NCBI GenBank assembly: GCA_030998225.1
Contig: JAPYXD010000704.1
Location: forward strand, 10,106,001-10,170,000
Reading direction: 5' to 3'
Origin: Diplolepis rosae
Taxonomy: Eukaryota > Arthropoda > Insecta > Hymenoptera > Diplolepididae
Length of the DNA stretch: 64,000 bases
Every line of letters starts with the position of its first letter. The first letter of the stretch is position 1. The notes beneath the pieces are model-generated. The model did no database searches. It was not told the DNA's origin and was given only the letters and a program-made list of their open reading frames with translations. This document shows positions 20,985 through 31,156 of this stretch, one piece after another. The translations under genes were made by a program, and so were the position numbers.

Positions 20985-21647
20985 ACTGGCAAGATTATTC
21001 GATCAACCCAATTTTTCAGTATGTTTTTGATTGTTTAGGCTTCAATCCCATAAATAGCAACTTCGATTTCGTGTTTCAAGGCCTCAATCGTCTCTGGATA
21101 GTTAGCGTAACACTTATCCTTAACGGCTCTCTACAAAAAATAGTCCAACGGGGTCAAGTCACAGCTCCGAGGCGGTCAATTGACATTAGAATTTCGGATG
21201 ATTATTCGATTTTCGAAAACGGTGCGCAAAAGATCGGTTGTTACATTGGCTGTGTGGCAAGTCGCCCCGTCCTGTTGAAACCAAATGTCGTCCATGTCAT
21301 CTTCTTCTCAATGATGCCACCGTACCAAAATCTGCACCAAACAGTCACTCGTTGTGGACGCATCGATTTTTCAATGGTAACGTTTGGATTTTATAAACCC
21401 CAAGCGCGACAATTTTGCTTATTGACCTTATTCATCTTCTGCCCAAACAATCGAAAATGTACTGAAAAATTGGGTGGATCGAATGGGGTACTGTAAGGCC
21501 AGCCGTGGCAGTCATTTGAATGATGTTGTTTTTCATTCTTAAATGGAAGGGTTCAATCTCTCTAATAAAACAATACTTTTGAAAAAATATCCATAAGTTT
21601 TTGTTTTATAGCCGATTCAAATTTCAAATGTTAAATGGCCCAACCTA
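20985..21647 (-). pseudogene. mariner-like transposase (GGCCCACCCTG-ended family) with inverted C-terminal duplication
   Basis: The minus strand reads DIWFQQDGATCHTANVTTDL, SCDLTPLDYFL and ILKNWVDR, covering the second and third catalytic Asp and the C-terminus, with stops after NVN and DYFL. The plus strand at about 21425-21560 reads NVLKNWVDRMGYCKASRGSH followed by LNDVVFHS, the same C-terminus in opposite orientation. So the 3' end has been duplicated in inverse orientation. The right edge (…GGCCCAACCTA at 21647, then TA) matches the ends of the element at 42977-43207. The N-terminal domain is missing. Confidence 0.82.
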
Positions 21648-21884
21648 TATTATTAATTTATCATTAACATCGAAATTCTTATGAGCCAAAATCCACATCC
21701 TTTACGACAGTAATTTTTTATGTAGAAAACCCAAAGTCCGATCCAGTAACGGTGCGATACTGGATATATTTATATATATTATTTTCTTTTTTGTTTTCAC
21801 CGATTTTCAACGAAAAAAAATCACAATTTTTCAATTGTTTTTTTGTAAGTCCGCCATTTTCTTATTTATTATAATCAGGTGTAC

Positions 21885-22424
21885 AAATAAGATTCCGCCG
21901 TTTAACAAAAGCTGGCATCACCGATAAATTTTAGTTGAAATTGACAGATGTAAAACGTCACTGTCGTAAGGTTGGACATCTGTCAACAACATAACCTTGA
22001 AATATTAGTGAATTTTCATTAGTATAATATATTCTTTTGTTTGCGAAAATGTCGAGTTTTAAGCCGAATAAGCGTCACTTGCGGGAGCTTTTGATTTACT
22101 TCTTCAATTTGAAGAAATCTTCAGCTGAAGCGCATCGATTGCTTGTAGAAACATATGGTGAGGCTACCTTAAGTGAGAGAAGTTGTCGTGAGCGGTTTCA
22201 AAAGTTTAAGGATGGTGAATTTGACATCGAAGACAAAGAATGTAGCGGAAAGCCGAAAATGTACGAAAATGCGGAATTGGAAGAATTATTGGATCAAGAT
22301 TCGTGCCAAACGCAAGAAGAACAATACGATGGACAATGCTTCGAATAAAACATAAGGTTCCGTTTTTTCACAATAAATGCCCAAGTTTTGATAAAAAGTG
22401 GCGAAAACTTATTTATACACCTGA
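21885..22424 (+). mobile_element. short mariner derivative (TCAGGTGTACAAATAAG ends)
   Basis: TCAGGTGTACAAATAAG at the left and the complement of TCAGGTGTATAAATAAG at the right define inverted ends, next to ATA on both sides. The 540-bp element keeps only the first quarter of the transposase. Remnants related by protein sequence lie at 41747-42170. Confidence 0.85.
22049..22348 (+). pseudogene. mariner transposase, N-terminal HTH only
   Basis: The frame opens at ATG 22049 with MSSFKPNKRHLRELLIYFFN, then SAEAHRLLVETYGEATLSER, CRERFQKFKDGEFDIEDKE and ELEELLDQDSCQTQ. This is the first HTH of a widespread insect mariner type. After QTQEE the homology ends and a stop follows within 10 codons. The protein would retain a DNA-binding half without any catalytic residue. 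Such N-terminal fragments could in principle occupy the terminal repeats, but no evidence for expression is visible. Confidence 0.88.
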
Positions 22425-22503
22425 TAAAAATGTTTATATCCAGTACGGGAAAGATCCACACGCATTCAGAACAATAATTAATTTGGTTTTTTTTTTATTT
22501 CAG

Positions 22504-22555
22504 ATGACTCCAAGTGCCGTAATCGTCCGCGCCATCCAATTACCTCCTTTCAAAG
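22504..22555 (+). other. candidate small exon
   Basis: A T-rich tract ending TTTTATTTCAG at 22503 precedes ATGACTCCAAGTGCCG, and GTATCT follows at 22556, which are acceptable acceptor and donor signals. The 52 bases would encode MTPSAVIVRAIQLPPFK. No similarity is recognised. Chance is a real alternative. Confidence 0.25.
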
Positions 22556-23035
22556 GTATCTACTTCAGCTTAAAAAAACAATTATAAAATTCTGTAAAAC
22601 TAAGTAAACAAAATTTTTTTTCTGCAGTTTACGATGTCAATAAAAGCAATGAAAAAATTTCGCATTATATTAACAATATTAGGCCAATGCTAGTGTATAT
22701 TTAATTTCCCAACAGGGTTCAAATGTATTGATGTTCAAATAAAAGTTTCCCAATTGACATACGAGAGAATTTCATTATATTTTAAAATAATCAAACTAAA
22801 GAAGAAAAAAGGTGATAGAGAGTGGAAAAAAGAGTTAGAAATGTAATATTAAATGCCTTTTAGCTACAGGATATAGAAGTAAAAAGCCCGAAATTAATAG
22901 GCGCAAAAAGTAAATTGTTGAAAATGTATTTAATGTCCGCTGAGCACTTTCCATATCGACAGAATTTTATCAGGATTTTTAGATTCAGAACATCAGGTGT
23001 ATTTTAGCAACTTGATTTCTTCTACTCGTTTTCAG

Positions 23036-23215
23036 TCCATTCAAAGAGGGGGAGCATGTACATTTGTATACTTGTATACGAGAACATTCAATGAGAAATT
23101 CAATGTTCGAGAAGCGACGTGCATTGCGCATAATGGTGCTTTTGTCATCCACGGAGAAATAATCCGATTCAATGCAGAACTCGACCTCAATGAAACACTA
23201 CTTCTAACGGATTGA
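23036..23215 (+). other. candidate exon with strong 3' splice site
   Basis: A pyrimidine tract ending TCTACTCGTTTTCAG at 23035 is followed by 59 open codons to TGA at 23213-23215. Codon use is balanced compared with neighbouring random frames. Peptide pieces: RGGACTFVYLYTRTFNEKF, NVREATCIAHNGAFVIHGEI, RFNAELDLNETLLLTD. I do not recognise it. The frame does not join to the 22504 exon (that exon would leave one extra base), so the two may be unrelated. Confidence 0.3.
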
Positions 23216-25430
23216 ATATTTCACAAGATCGACACTTATTTGCAGCACAGCTAAAAGGTATCTTCAATTACGACTAGCTTCAACTTTCAGAAAAAAACAT
23301 ATTCATCTTCACTTATGTAATTAAAACTTATTACTAGGTAGAAAAATAATAAAATACCTCCAGAAAGATATTATTCGAAAAAGCTATGATCGTTGAGGTC
23401 TTTATTATGAGAGTAATAGAGCAGTATAGTGCCCACTATAGCATAATGCTTAGTAGAGAAAGATTCTGAGAACAGAAAATATAAAAGAGAATACTTCTCG
23501 GATGAATAGAGATGCAAATCGTGCATGTGGATGGATTTCAAGATAGATGCGCTTTTTGTACAGAAAGGAAACTAGTACACTACAAAAAATATTTATATAT
23601 TAATTTAAATCGAGAATATTTAAAAATGAAAGAATGAATTACTAATTTTAGATCCTTCAAACTATGAATAAAGAGAATCATCAAATTTAAACACATCTTG
23701 TAAACTTGTTTTTATAAAGGATGAAAACATCTAAATAACATAACCATAGGTCTGAATATTTTTTGCTACTTGTCCTCACACAAAAGCATAACATTCTTAG
23801 TTATATGTATTAATTCAAAAACTTTATAAAACATGTAGAAAATATATAAAGAAAATTTTCTTTCACATATCTACCTAACTATTAATCAAACAACTTTTTA
23901 ATATTTATTTGAAAAAATATCGAGAGTTAGTGGGCTCGAAACAAAAGCATTAAAACAGCCTTGGAATAAGTTTCTTTAATTAAACAGTGATCACTAATTT
24001 TCATATAAAAGTCCGAAAAAAATGATTTGTAAAATTTATAAGATTTCCCAAAATTTAGATGAACGTAAGGTTTGATTTTAAAGCTCAGAAAGGAATATTA
24101 GATATCAGGAGAAATATTTCTTGAGATTTATCAAAATTCTGTAAGAAATAAGAATTGTCTGAATCTAAAAAATCATACCATATTTCAAAAGGATTTCAGT
24201 AGAATTATAAGGACCTAAAAAAAATTTCGCCAACTAGAAAGAACAATGCCTAAAATTCAGGCAATAATACATCTTAATAAACAGTAGCCCATTTTATTTA
24301 TTGGAACTTCCTCCCAAATTCTCTTCATTACATTTTCTTTCGAATAATTATTTGATGACATCTCAAATAAACACATTTTGTACAGTATGAAGTTTATCAA
24401 AAAAATATTCAGAAAGAAATTTTGATAAAAATCATAGAAAATGTTCAAATGAAAAAAATAAGCCATTTTTATTAAAGGGTTGAATAAAAATCAAGATTAG
24501 TTACAGCGGAGTCAAGAAAAAATCTAAAATTTCAGATAAATATTAACTTAAAAATAATTTATCCAAAACAAATTTTCTTAATAAAATGTATTATTGCTTC
24601 TTATCAAATGCATTGAAATTCCTTCTTGCATTTTCTTTAGTTTCTAAAAAACGTAATTAAGCTTCAAGTTATGTTAATGGGTTGATTTTCCTTAATTGCT
24701 CTCATATTATGCAACAAAATTATTTAATTATTATCTGGGAAGTAAGCAGTCAAAACATTTAATATAACAAAAAATTCTTGGCATTCTTCGATTATCAATC
24801 TGCCCTTAAAGATTTGAGATATGTGATGTGCATGCAGCGTGGGAAGTAGATTTGATCTGTCGTCAATCACACTCGATCGTGCGAGCATATCCAAGGATAT
24901 ACCGAGAACCTGTTTTATATGAATGCAAAATAGGAAGCAGCAAATAATGCTGACTTTTGTTCTCACTGTACCGTACCAAGCGGAGATAAAAGGAATTCGT
25001 CAGGTTCCAACAAGCAGGCTTGATTTTCACGTCCCAACTGGCAATCATCGCCTAACCGGAATGAACCTGTTACCGCAGGTTTTCGTGGCCCCTTTTTTTC
25101 CAATTCAAACGGTATACTATACCTGACAGTTTCGTGCTAAATTCATCAGAATTTCTATTGCAAATAATACTACCATTCTTCCACATTCAAACGTAACTTA
25201 TCATTCTAATAACGCAATCACCGACTAGCTTTTGTTTATAAAAGCTAAACGGATTAATTTTTGTTGAAAAACGTTCTAAATCTACTAAAATATATATAAA
25301 AAGTTTCAACGAGAAAGCAAAAAGCATTGGGGCACAAATAAAAGCTATTTCAATTGTAAAAATGTATTGCAGAATCTCTCTAACTTTAGAGTGCATATAT
25401 GGAATTTGCATGATCTATATTAGACTTTAA

Positions 25431-26097
25431 GGTAGTTTTCATCCACAAAAATTAGACCTCAGGCAAAAATAGATAATTTTTCTTTCAAGAATAGCAATAT
25501 TATTATTGAAGGACTATTTTGAAAGAGAAAAGATTATTTTACAAGAAAAAAATTTGAAACAGAAAAATAATTTTATTAATAAATTTTATTTTTGACCCAA
25601 CTTTTTATCTTATCGCTTCTTACCAAATTCTAAAAAATTATGCAATTTTAATAAATCATGAATCATTTTTTCAGAGAAAAGATTTCTCACAACTTCACCA
25701 TTTTTAATTTTTAAAAATAAATTCTTTAATGGCTGAAACCATTAAAAAAACATTTTCAAAAACGAAACTTTTATAAACAAATTGCTGAATTTGATAATAA
25801 TTTATTCATTTTCGAAAATTGGAAATGGCTAAGTTGTAGGGAATCTTTTTCTAGAGAAATAAATTTGTAATTTATTAAAACCGCATACTTAATATTTTGA
25901 AATTTGGTAAGAAGCAATAAGAAAAAAAGTTGGGGCAAAAATAAAATTTATTAATAAAATTATTTTTCTGTGTTTCAAATTTTTTTCTGGTAAAATAATC
26001 TTTTCTATTTCAAAATAGCCCTTGAATAATAATAATAATTCAATAATAAATAATAAAAAAAATTATCTATTTGCCTGAGGTCTAATTTTCGTGGACC
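25431..26097. mobile_element. TTAA-flanked foldback element, copy 1
   Basis: TTAA at 25427-25430 and 26098-26101 borders inverted termini sharing AAAATTAGACCTCAGGCAAA. Long arms of over 220 bp follow (ATTGAAGGACTATTTTGAAA ... against ... TTTCAAAATAGCCCTTGAAT), so nearly the whole 667 bp folds back on itself. The second copy at 59142-59746 carries AACTACCTTAA at its right end, supporting the TTAA border. No transposase frame. piggyBac or Kolobok would fit TTAA. Confidence 0.85.
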
Positions 26098-26824
26098 TTA
26101 ATTCAAACTATAGGGAAAATGCAAACTATAGAATCAAAGTTTTATACAGTTTAATTTGATATTAGTATATTGTGCAACTAGGCAAAAAGAAGGTTATTTT
26201 GCGAGAGTGAAGTTTGATGCCCGAGCAAAACTTGGGTAACAATCACATGAGTAAGATAAATGTTTTTCCTGTGTTGCACACGATTTTTTTTCTACTGGGT
26301 GGTCAGAAAATGGATTTTTTGTCCCGCAGAGGACAATAAAATGAACTTTATGACCCGCTAGTCGAAAAATTAACTTTTTATGATGTTAATATTACCACTT
26401 TAGTTCAACTGTTCTAGTTATACTAAACCTTGACACTTATCACTCCTCAATTAATTACTTTATTAGTTTCCTGAGCATCGAATTTTTTACATAAATAATT
26501 CAAAGTTCAAATACATGCTTGGTATTTTAATTTCAATTTTAAAAATCAGTATTACACATACATAGCATATGATTTTTCCATTTTTTAGTTCATGAAATAT
26601 TTCAGTTTTGATTCTATAAAAACTTCATACACAAAAACGATTTTCTAATTGTTGCAAAGGGTTGACAGCTGAACGGTGGTGAGAGGGTCCACTTTTTCCG
26701 GCTAATGCTAATTAAATGACAGTTTCGCATATGGTGAGGCACCATTTTCTCAAAACCCATAAGAGTTTCTTTGAACTCAGACACGTACGTAACCATTTGC
26801 GAAACTACTATTTAAATAGCATTA
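26098..26824. other. AT-rich sequence, nothing recognised
   Basis: No similarity noticed. Confidence 0.35.
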
Positions 26825-26940
26825 CCCGTGCAGAAATTGCCAAAAATTTTCCCAAGTTCTGATCCGGGCCCGATCAGATTTTCCACATGTGGCCGCAGGG
26901 GGGCACATGGTGTGGCCGGGGTTGGAACCACATCGGATTA
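26825..26940 (+). mobile_element. left end of the GC-ended TA element, one-sided relic
   Basis: CCCGTGCAGAAATTGCC follows TA at 26823-26824 and repeats the terminus of the element at 5-1107, then GC-rich words GGGCCCGATCAG and GGCCGGGGTTGG. No matching right end was found before the element at 27033, so only about 115 bp remain. Confidence 0.7.
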
Positions 26941-27032
26941 TTTAAGAAAAGACTATATTCAAATTTTGTGTTGTGGTCGTGATATTATAGTGACTATATT
27001 CAAATTAAAATGCCAAAAGCAAAAAGTACATG

Positions 27033-28102
27033 CACTGAGAAAAATAGATACTAAAAATAAGATACTAGAATGTTGGATATTACCTTATATCATCTAGATT
27101 ATACTACATAATATCTAATATATTCTTTTAAATATACAAGATATTAATCACCAATAACAGTTTATATTCAAAATTTACAATATTAGATATTAAACTTTAA
27201 TATCTAAGATTTTTATAAACAGTAGCGTGCACGTGCCTGAGGAAAAGTCACGTGATCAGAGTCTTTGAATTCCATGTAATTTGTCTATCGCGCTCGCCCA
27301 TAGTTTTGCCGGTCGCATGGTTTTTGGTTTCGACACTGAAATAATAATGTTGTGTCTATATGAAGTTTTGAAGTGTGATTTTTGAAAAATATTTATATTA
27401 CCAGTACTGAAACCAGTAAGTATCTATCTATATAAGTATATCATTTTTATACCTTCAATATTTGAAATGAATTTTCTAACCTCTCAATAACTCGTTCTTT
27501 ATGTAGCCATTTTCAAATTCAACATCGAATCGGAATTTATTTACTGGAATTCGTAATAGTTTCCAAATCTTTACAATTATGTTGAACGTTTTTATAATCT
27601 CCATTTATTAACAGGTTGCCTTGACTTTGAGAATAATAATCAACAAAATATGGACTTGCGAAAACTCTTAGATCGAGGAATTCGAGAAAAAAAGGAGATT
27701 ATAAGAAAATTTTGAATTCCTTGATCAATCATTATTTACATCATGTTATATTTTCTTAATTTCATTTTTTCTTTCAATTTTTCAATCAGTATTTTTACAT
27801 AATTATTAGACAATTGCATTCAATGACATAAATATTGACTTTAATTATCTAAGATATTACAGTTTAATATCTCAAATAGTATGACCTGATATCTAATGTA
27901 TTTCAGTTTAACATCTGAGATATTTCAAATTAAGATATTGGGTTCTTTAATTTAATATCTTAGATATTGCAAAATAACATATTTTTTTTAATATCTACAG
28001 ATACTTTGTTTCAATATCTAGATGGCTGTCCCATAGTTAAATCGCAAATAAATTATCTGCTAATATCAAGATATTGCGGTTTACTATCTATTTTTCTCCG
28101 TG
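27033..28102 (+). mobile_element. DNA element with GATATT-rich subterminal arrays
   Basis: Inverted termini CACTGAGAAAAATAGATA and TATCTATTTTTCTCCGTG. About 180 bp inside the left end and 270 bp inside the right end are filled with AGATATT / AATATCT words in both orientations. The centre is different: moderately GC-rich, with a TATA-like TCTATATGAAG, a donor-like CCAGTAAGT at 27413, an acceptor-like TTATTAACAG at 27614 and a short ATG frame. This looks like the 5' part of a transposase gene left after deletion. No target duplication is evident. Confidence 0.75.
27650..27715 (+). pseudogene. relic first coding exon of the element (21 codons)
   Basis: ATG at 27650-27652 opens MDLRKLLDRGIREKKEIIRK before a TGA at 27713-27715. 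It lies 35 bp after an acceptor-like AG at 27613-27614; with the donor-like GT at 27416 this would make a 199-bp intron in the leader. I do not recognise the peptide, which is too short for family assignment. Reading it as the N-terminus of a lost transposase is inference. Confidence 0.3.
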
Positions 28103-28114
28103 TGTCGAGTACCC

Positions 28115-28410
28115 GAGCTCGGATTGATACAAACCGAATTTTCAATCAGAATCAATCCGAATCATTCCGACCTCGGATTCATTCGGATTGATTCCGATTG
28201 AAAACTTGGTTTTGGATTGGTTCGAATTGGTTCGGATTCATTTGGATTGTTGCCGTGGATTAATGCGGATTAGTTTGGATCGATTTTTTACCGTTATTCA
28301 TCAAGCGAGTTACAAAACGTTTTTCGGATTGGTTTGCAATAATTCGCATTGGCTCGGATACAAATATCGGGATGAATAGGACTAGTTCTGATTGACTCGG
28401 AATGAATTCT
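28115..28410. repeat. degenerate GGATTGATTCGGATT minisatellite
   Basis: Variants of CGGATT.ATTCGGATTG recur some 15 times, first as the complement (AATCAATCCGAATC), then in direct orientation. Units are 10-18 bp and irregular. The repeat is bounded by the element ending at 28102 and a THAP-like fragment. Confidence 0.75.
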
Positions 28411-28631
28411 GATACGTTCGCCAGGGATACTTGATCTTTAGGACGAGCTGCAGTGATCCATTTTTTTCTAATTCCTCCCTCAGGAACCGATAAAAACACT
28501 CTCAATGGTGTTTTAGTGGAAGAATTCAGGTGTAGAGCACGCAACAATCTTTCACCATTTTCCGCACCGAATCTTTTCTTTAATTGACTTTTTAATTGAT
28601 TTTGCAGAGCAAATAAAACGGTTGTTGACAT
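28400..28631 (-). pseudogene. possible THAP-domain fragment
   Basis: ATG at 28629-28631 opens a frame with MSTTVLFALQNQLKSQLKKR, then FLSVPEGGIRKKWITAARPK and DQVSLANVSEF. The F..VP....IRKKW..AA block resembles the middle of THAP zinc fingers of transposase-derived proteins, with the conserved Pro and Trp. The zinc ligands CxxC and CxxH are not visible, so the call is weak. Beyond 28410 the frame runs into the minisatellite. Confidence 0.35.
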
Positions 28632-28752
28632 TTACATCTGCCTAGTGACGTCACTGGCTAAGCGCGCACTTTTCAGCTCTCGAACAAACAGAAACACTTT
28701 AATATGTATGGTTATACAGACTATGCTTTTACGAAAAATAGCATTGTATCAA

Positions 28753-29088
28753 GTTATCACCTATGGCAGAATTTAGGGCTAATTTAATGCTGCCTTATTT
28801 TTCTAAAAAACAAGGGGTTACGCTGACTTTACGTTAAGTTGACGTAACCACAGGTTATAATAACAATTAAACAAGTTATCACCTATAGCAGAATTTAAAG
28901 CTCATTTAGGGCTCTCTGAATACCCCATTGCTGAATTTAATGCTCCGTTATTTTTTAAAAAAGCAAGGGGTTACGCTGTCTTAACGTTAAGTTGACGTAA
29001 CCACAGGTTGTAATAACAATTGAACGAGTTATCACCTATAGCAGAATTTAAGGCTCATTTAGGGCTCTCTAAATACCCAATAATCAAT
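28753..29088 (+). repeat. tandem repeat, 2.5 units of 118-157 bp
   Basis: Blocks starting GTTATCACCTATAGCAGAAT recur at about 28756, 28874 and 29028. Each complete unit contains GGGGTTACGCTG and AACGTTAAGTTGACGTAACC, a palindromic stretch. The second unit has an extra GGGCTCTCTGAATACCCC section shared with the third. Confidence 0.85.
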
Positions 29089-29499
29089 GTCGAAAAAACA
29101 ACCCCTATCACTGACAAGCGACCCTTAATTGAGCCTCCGGAAAGCATAAAGACCTGAGCACGTGAACCGAGATTGTTTAGTAGGTAAGGGAAGGGATACG
29201 CGTTGCCATGCGCTGCGTTTAATTGAACACAAAATTTTTAATTCGCAGTTTCTCGAATAATAATAATTAGATCGAGTTGATTCTTTCGTAGACATTTTCG
29301 TCTCTCTTTGTCGCTTCTAAGGAATCTAGTCGCACGATTTATTTCGCAAAACTTCAGTGTACAAACAATGAAGGAAGTTTTTACAAATACAAGCTAAAAA
29401 CACTTCTAAGACAGCATGAATCGGGAATCCGAAACGCGCTTCTTCGGATGTCGAATATTCGACATTCGACGGAGGCCAATATCGGATCGGAAATCGAAT
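29089..29499. other. AT-rich sequence with short hairpin
   Basis: Around 29455 the sequence GTCGAATATTCGACATTCGAC is locally palindromic. Nothing else recognised. Confidence 0.35.
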
Positions 29500-30553
29500 C
29501 GAATCTTTTTGCACACCTCCAAGTCCAACCAATATCAAAGCCGAAGTAGATTCTACTCCAGGGGAGTCTGCTTCTTCGTTTACAACAATAAAGTATTGCG
29601 TTGCAGAATTTAAACGAGGTCGTAAGAGCTTCCAAAACAAACATCGCAGTGATCGACCAAATGAGGTAATCACGACAGAAATGGTGAAGAAGATACAAAA
29701 TATGGAATTGGCTGACCGTCAACAAAAAGTACGCAGGCTAGCAGACATGGTAGGCATTTCAAAAAGTGCTTTACAATGTATATTGAATGAAAATTTGGAC
29801 ATAAAAAACCTGTGCTCAATATGGGTGCTGTGTTTGTTCACGGTAGAACAAATACAGGGTTGTGAGGATGTTTCAATCGAGTATTTGGCAATGTTTCACA
29901 TCAATAAACCCGATTTTTTGCGTCGGTTCATAACCATGAATGAAACATAGGTCCATCACTTCACACTTGAGACGAAGGAACAGTCAAAACAATAGACTGA
30001 AAGGGGAGAATCGACTTCATAGAAGGCGAAGAAAGATCCATCTGCTGTCAAGGTCATGGCATCATTTTTTTGGGATGCACGTGGGATAACTTTCATTGAT
30101 TATCTTCAAAAAGGAAAAGCTATCAACGGCGTGTATTATGCGAATTTATTACAACGCTTGAGTAATGAAAACAAGAAAAAACAGCCGCATTTGTTGAAAA
30201 AGAAAGTGTTGTTTCCATTATTGCGATTACCAAAATCAATTAGTTAAAGTTCAAATTGCTTCCTTGCGCACCCTTTTCGCCAGATTCAGCCCCCTCGGAT
30301 TATTTTCCTTCTCCAAACTTGAAAAAATGACTCGGTGGTTAAAGATTGGTCAACAGTGAAGAGCTGGAGTCTGCGGTTAATAACTATTTCAAGGGGCTCG
30401 ACGCATCTCACTATAAACAGGATATCGAAGCCATTGAAAATCGCTAAGAAAAGTGAATCGAGATAAAAAGAGTCTACATTGAGAAATAAAGGTATTTCTT
30501 CCAAATTATTTGGATTTTCTTTGTTAGGTCGGGTACTTCTGGAGCTACCCTCG
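29500..30553 (+). pseudogene. mellifera-type mariner transposase, 5'-truncated, inserted in another mariner
   Basis: The plus strand encodes STPGESASSFTTIKYCVAEF followed by KRGRKSFQNKHRSDRP, NMELADRQQKVRRLADMVGI (HTH), PDFLRRFITMNET (first catalytic region, Asp lost), VMASFFWDARGITFIDYLQK, AINGVYYANLLQRL and, after several frame changes, FKGLDASHYKQ. The 3' terminus CGAGGGTAGCTCCAGAAGTA (complement) ends at 30553, followed by TA at 30554-30555. The 5' end could not be found. It sits in the minus-strand mariner at 30556-31154. Many stops make it non-functional. Confidence 0.85.
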
Positions 30554-30555
30554 TA

Positions 30556-31154
30556 ATTTTCGTCGATTGTTACAAAAACGCTGCAAAAAGTCTGCTGAAT
30601 TCTTATTAAACAGTTGTAAACATTCGGCAGATGTTCGCATGTGATTTCGTTTTTGCTCTAAAGTGAGAAAACGCAGCATCCATCCTTTGCATAGTTTTTC
30701 CATGTGCAATTCATGATGCAAAATAAAATGTACTCGATCAATTTAAATGCTTACTCCCTCTGCTAACTCACGTACTTTCACTCGCCTATCGGCTAAAACG
30801 ATTTCGTGGACTTTGTCAATGTGCCTCGCTTGAATGATTTTACCCAATGTCTCACTGTCTCATAGGAAGGACATGAGTTGCCCAATGTAGGCGCAACCCT
30901 CTCATGAATTTTTTTTGCAGTTTTCCCTTCTAGAGAGAAGAATTGAATCACACCACAAATTCCAATCGTTTGCATTTTTTACTTTCATTCGAAACGCTTC
31001 TATTCATGCAACAGACAAACAACGAATTAGTATTAGAATGTCTTGTGACCAAAGAATATTCACTTGCAGAAAGGAAACTTCTTGAGGAGCTATATAAATC
31101 TCTTTATCGCCCTCTCTCAGTATATCAACCAGGATATTAATTGAACCACCCTAG
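30556..31154 (-). pseudogene. mariner transposase 5' half, cut by an insertion
   Basis: From the terminus complementary to CTAGGGTGGTTCAATTAATA (ending at 31154, TA at 31155-31156) the minus strand reads IGICGVIQFFSLEGKTAKKI, SCPSYETVRHWVKSFKRG, then ELHMEKLCKGWMLRFLTLEQ, KRNHMRTSAECLQLFNKNSA and DFLQRFCNNRRK where it meets the TA of the other mariner at 30554-30555. The continuation on the far side was not found, so the left part is missing or too decayed. Confidence 0.85.
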
Positions 31155-31156
31155 TA

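Larger units (their letters stand above)
22430..25426. other. 3 kb with no recognised transposon; two weak exon candidates
   Basis: Largest stretch here lacking element relics besides 35.5-39.8 kb. Two short blocks on the plus strand have good splice-like borders (22504-22555 and 23036-23215, listed separately). On either strand around 24724-25130 base composition is less AT-rich and frames of 60-80 codons overlap, one with a hydrophobic stretch (VSIICCFLFCIHIKQVLG), but it has no ATG start and I cannot support a gene. Confidence 0.4.

Noticed and set aside
20960..21496. 178-codon plus-strand frame, the longest in the window
   Set aside because: It is the antisense of a mariner-like transposase whose DDE motifs are on the minus strand.
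24724..25126. Overlapping 60-80-codon frames, one with a signal-peptide-like stretch
   Set aside because: The hydrophobic frame begins at GTG, not ATG, and no supporting splice or similarity evidence was found.
28753..29088. CRISPR array
   Set aside because: Units are far too long and adjoining, without spacer structure, in a eukaryotic context.
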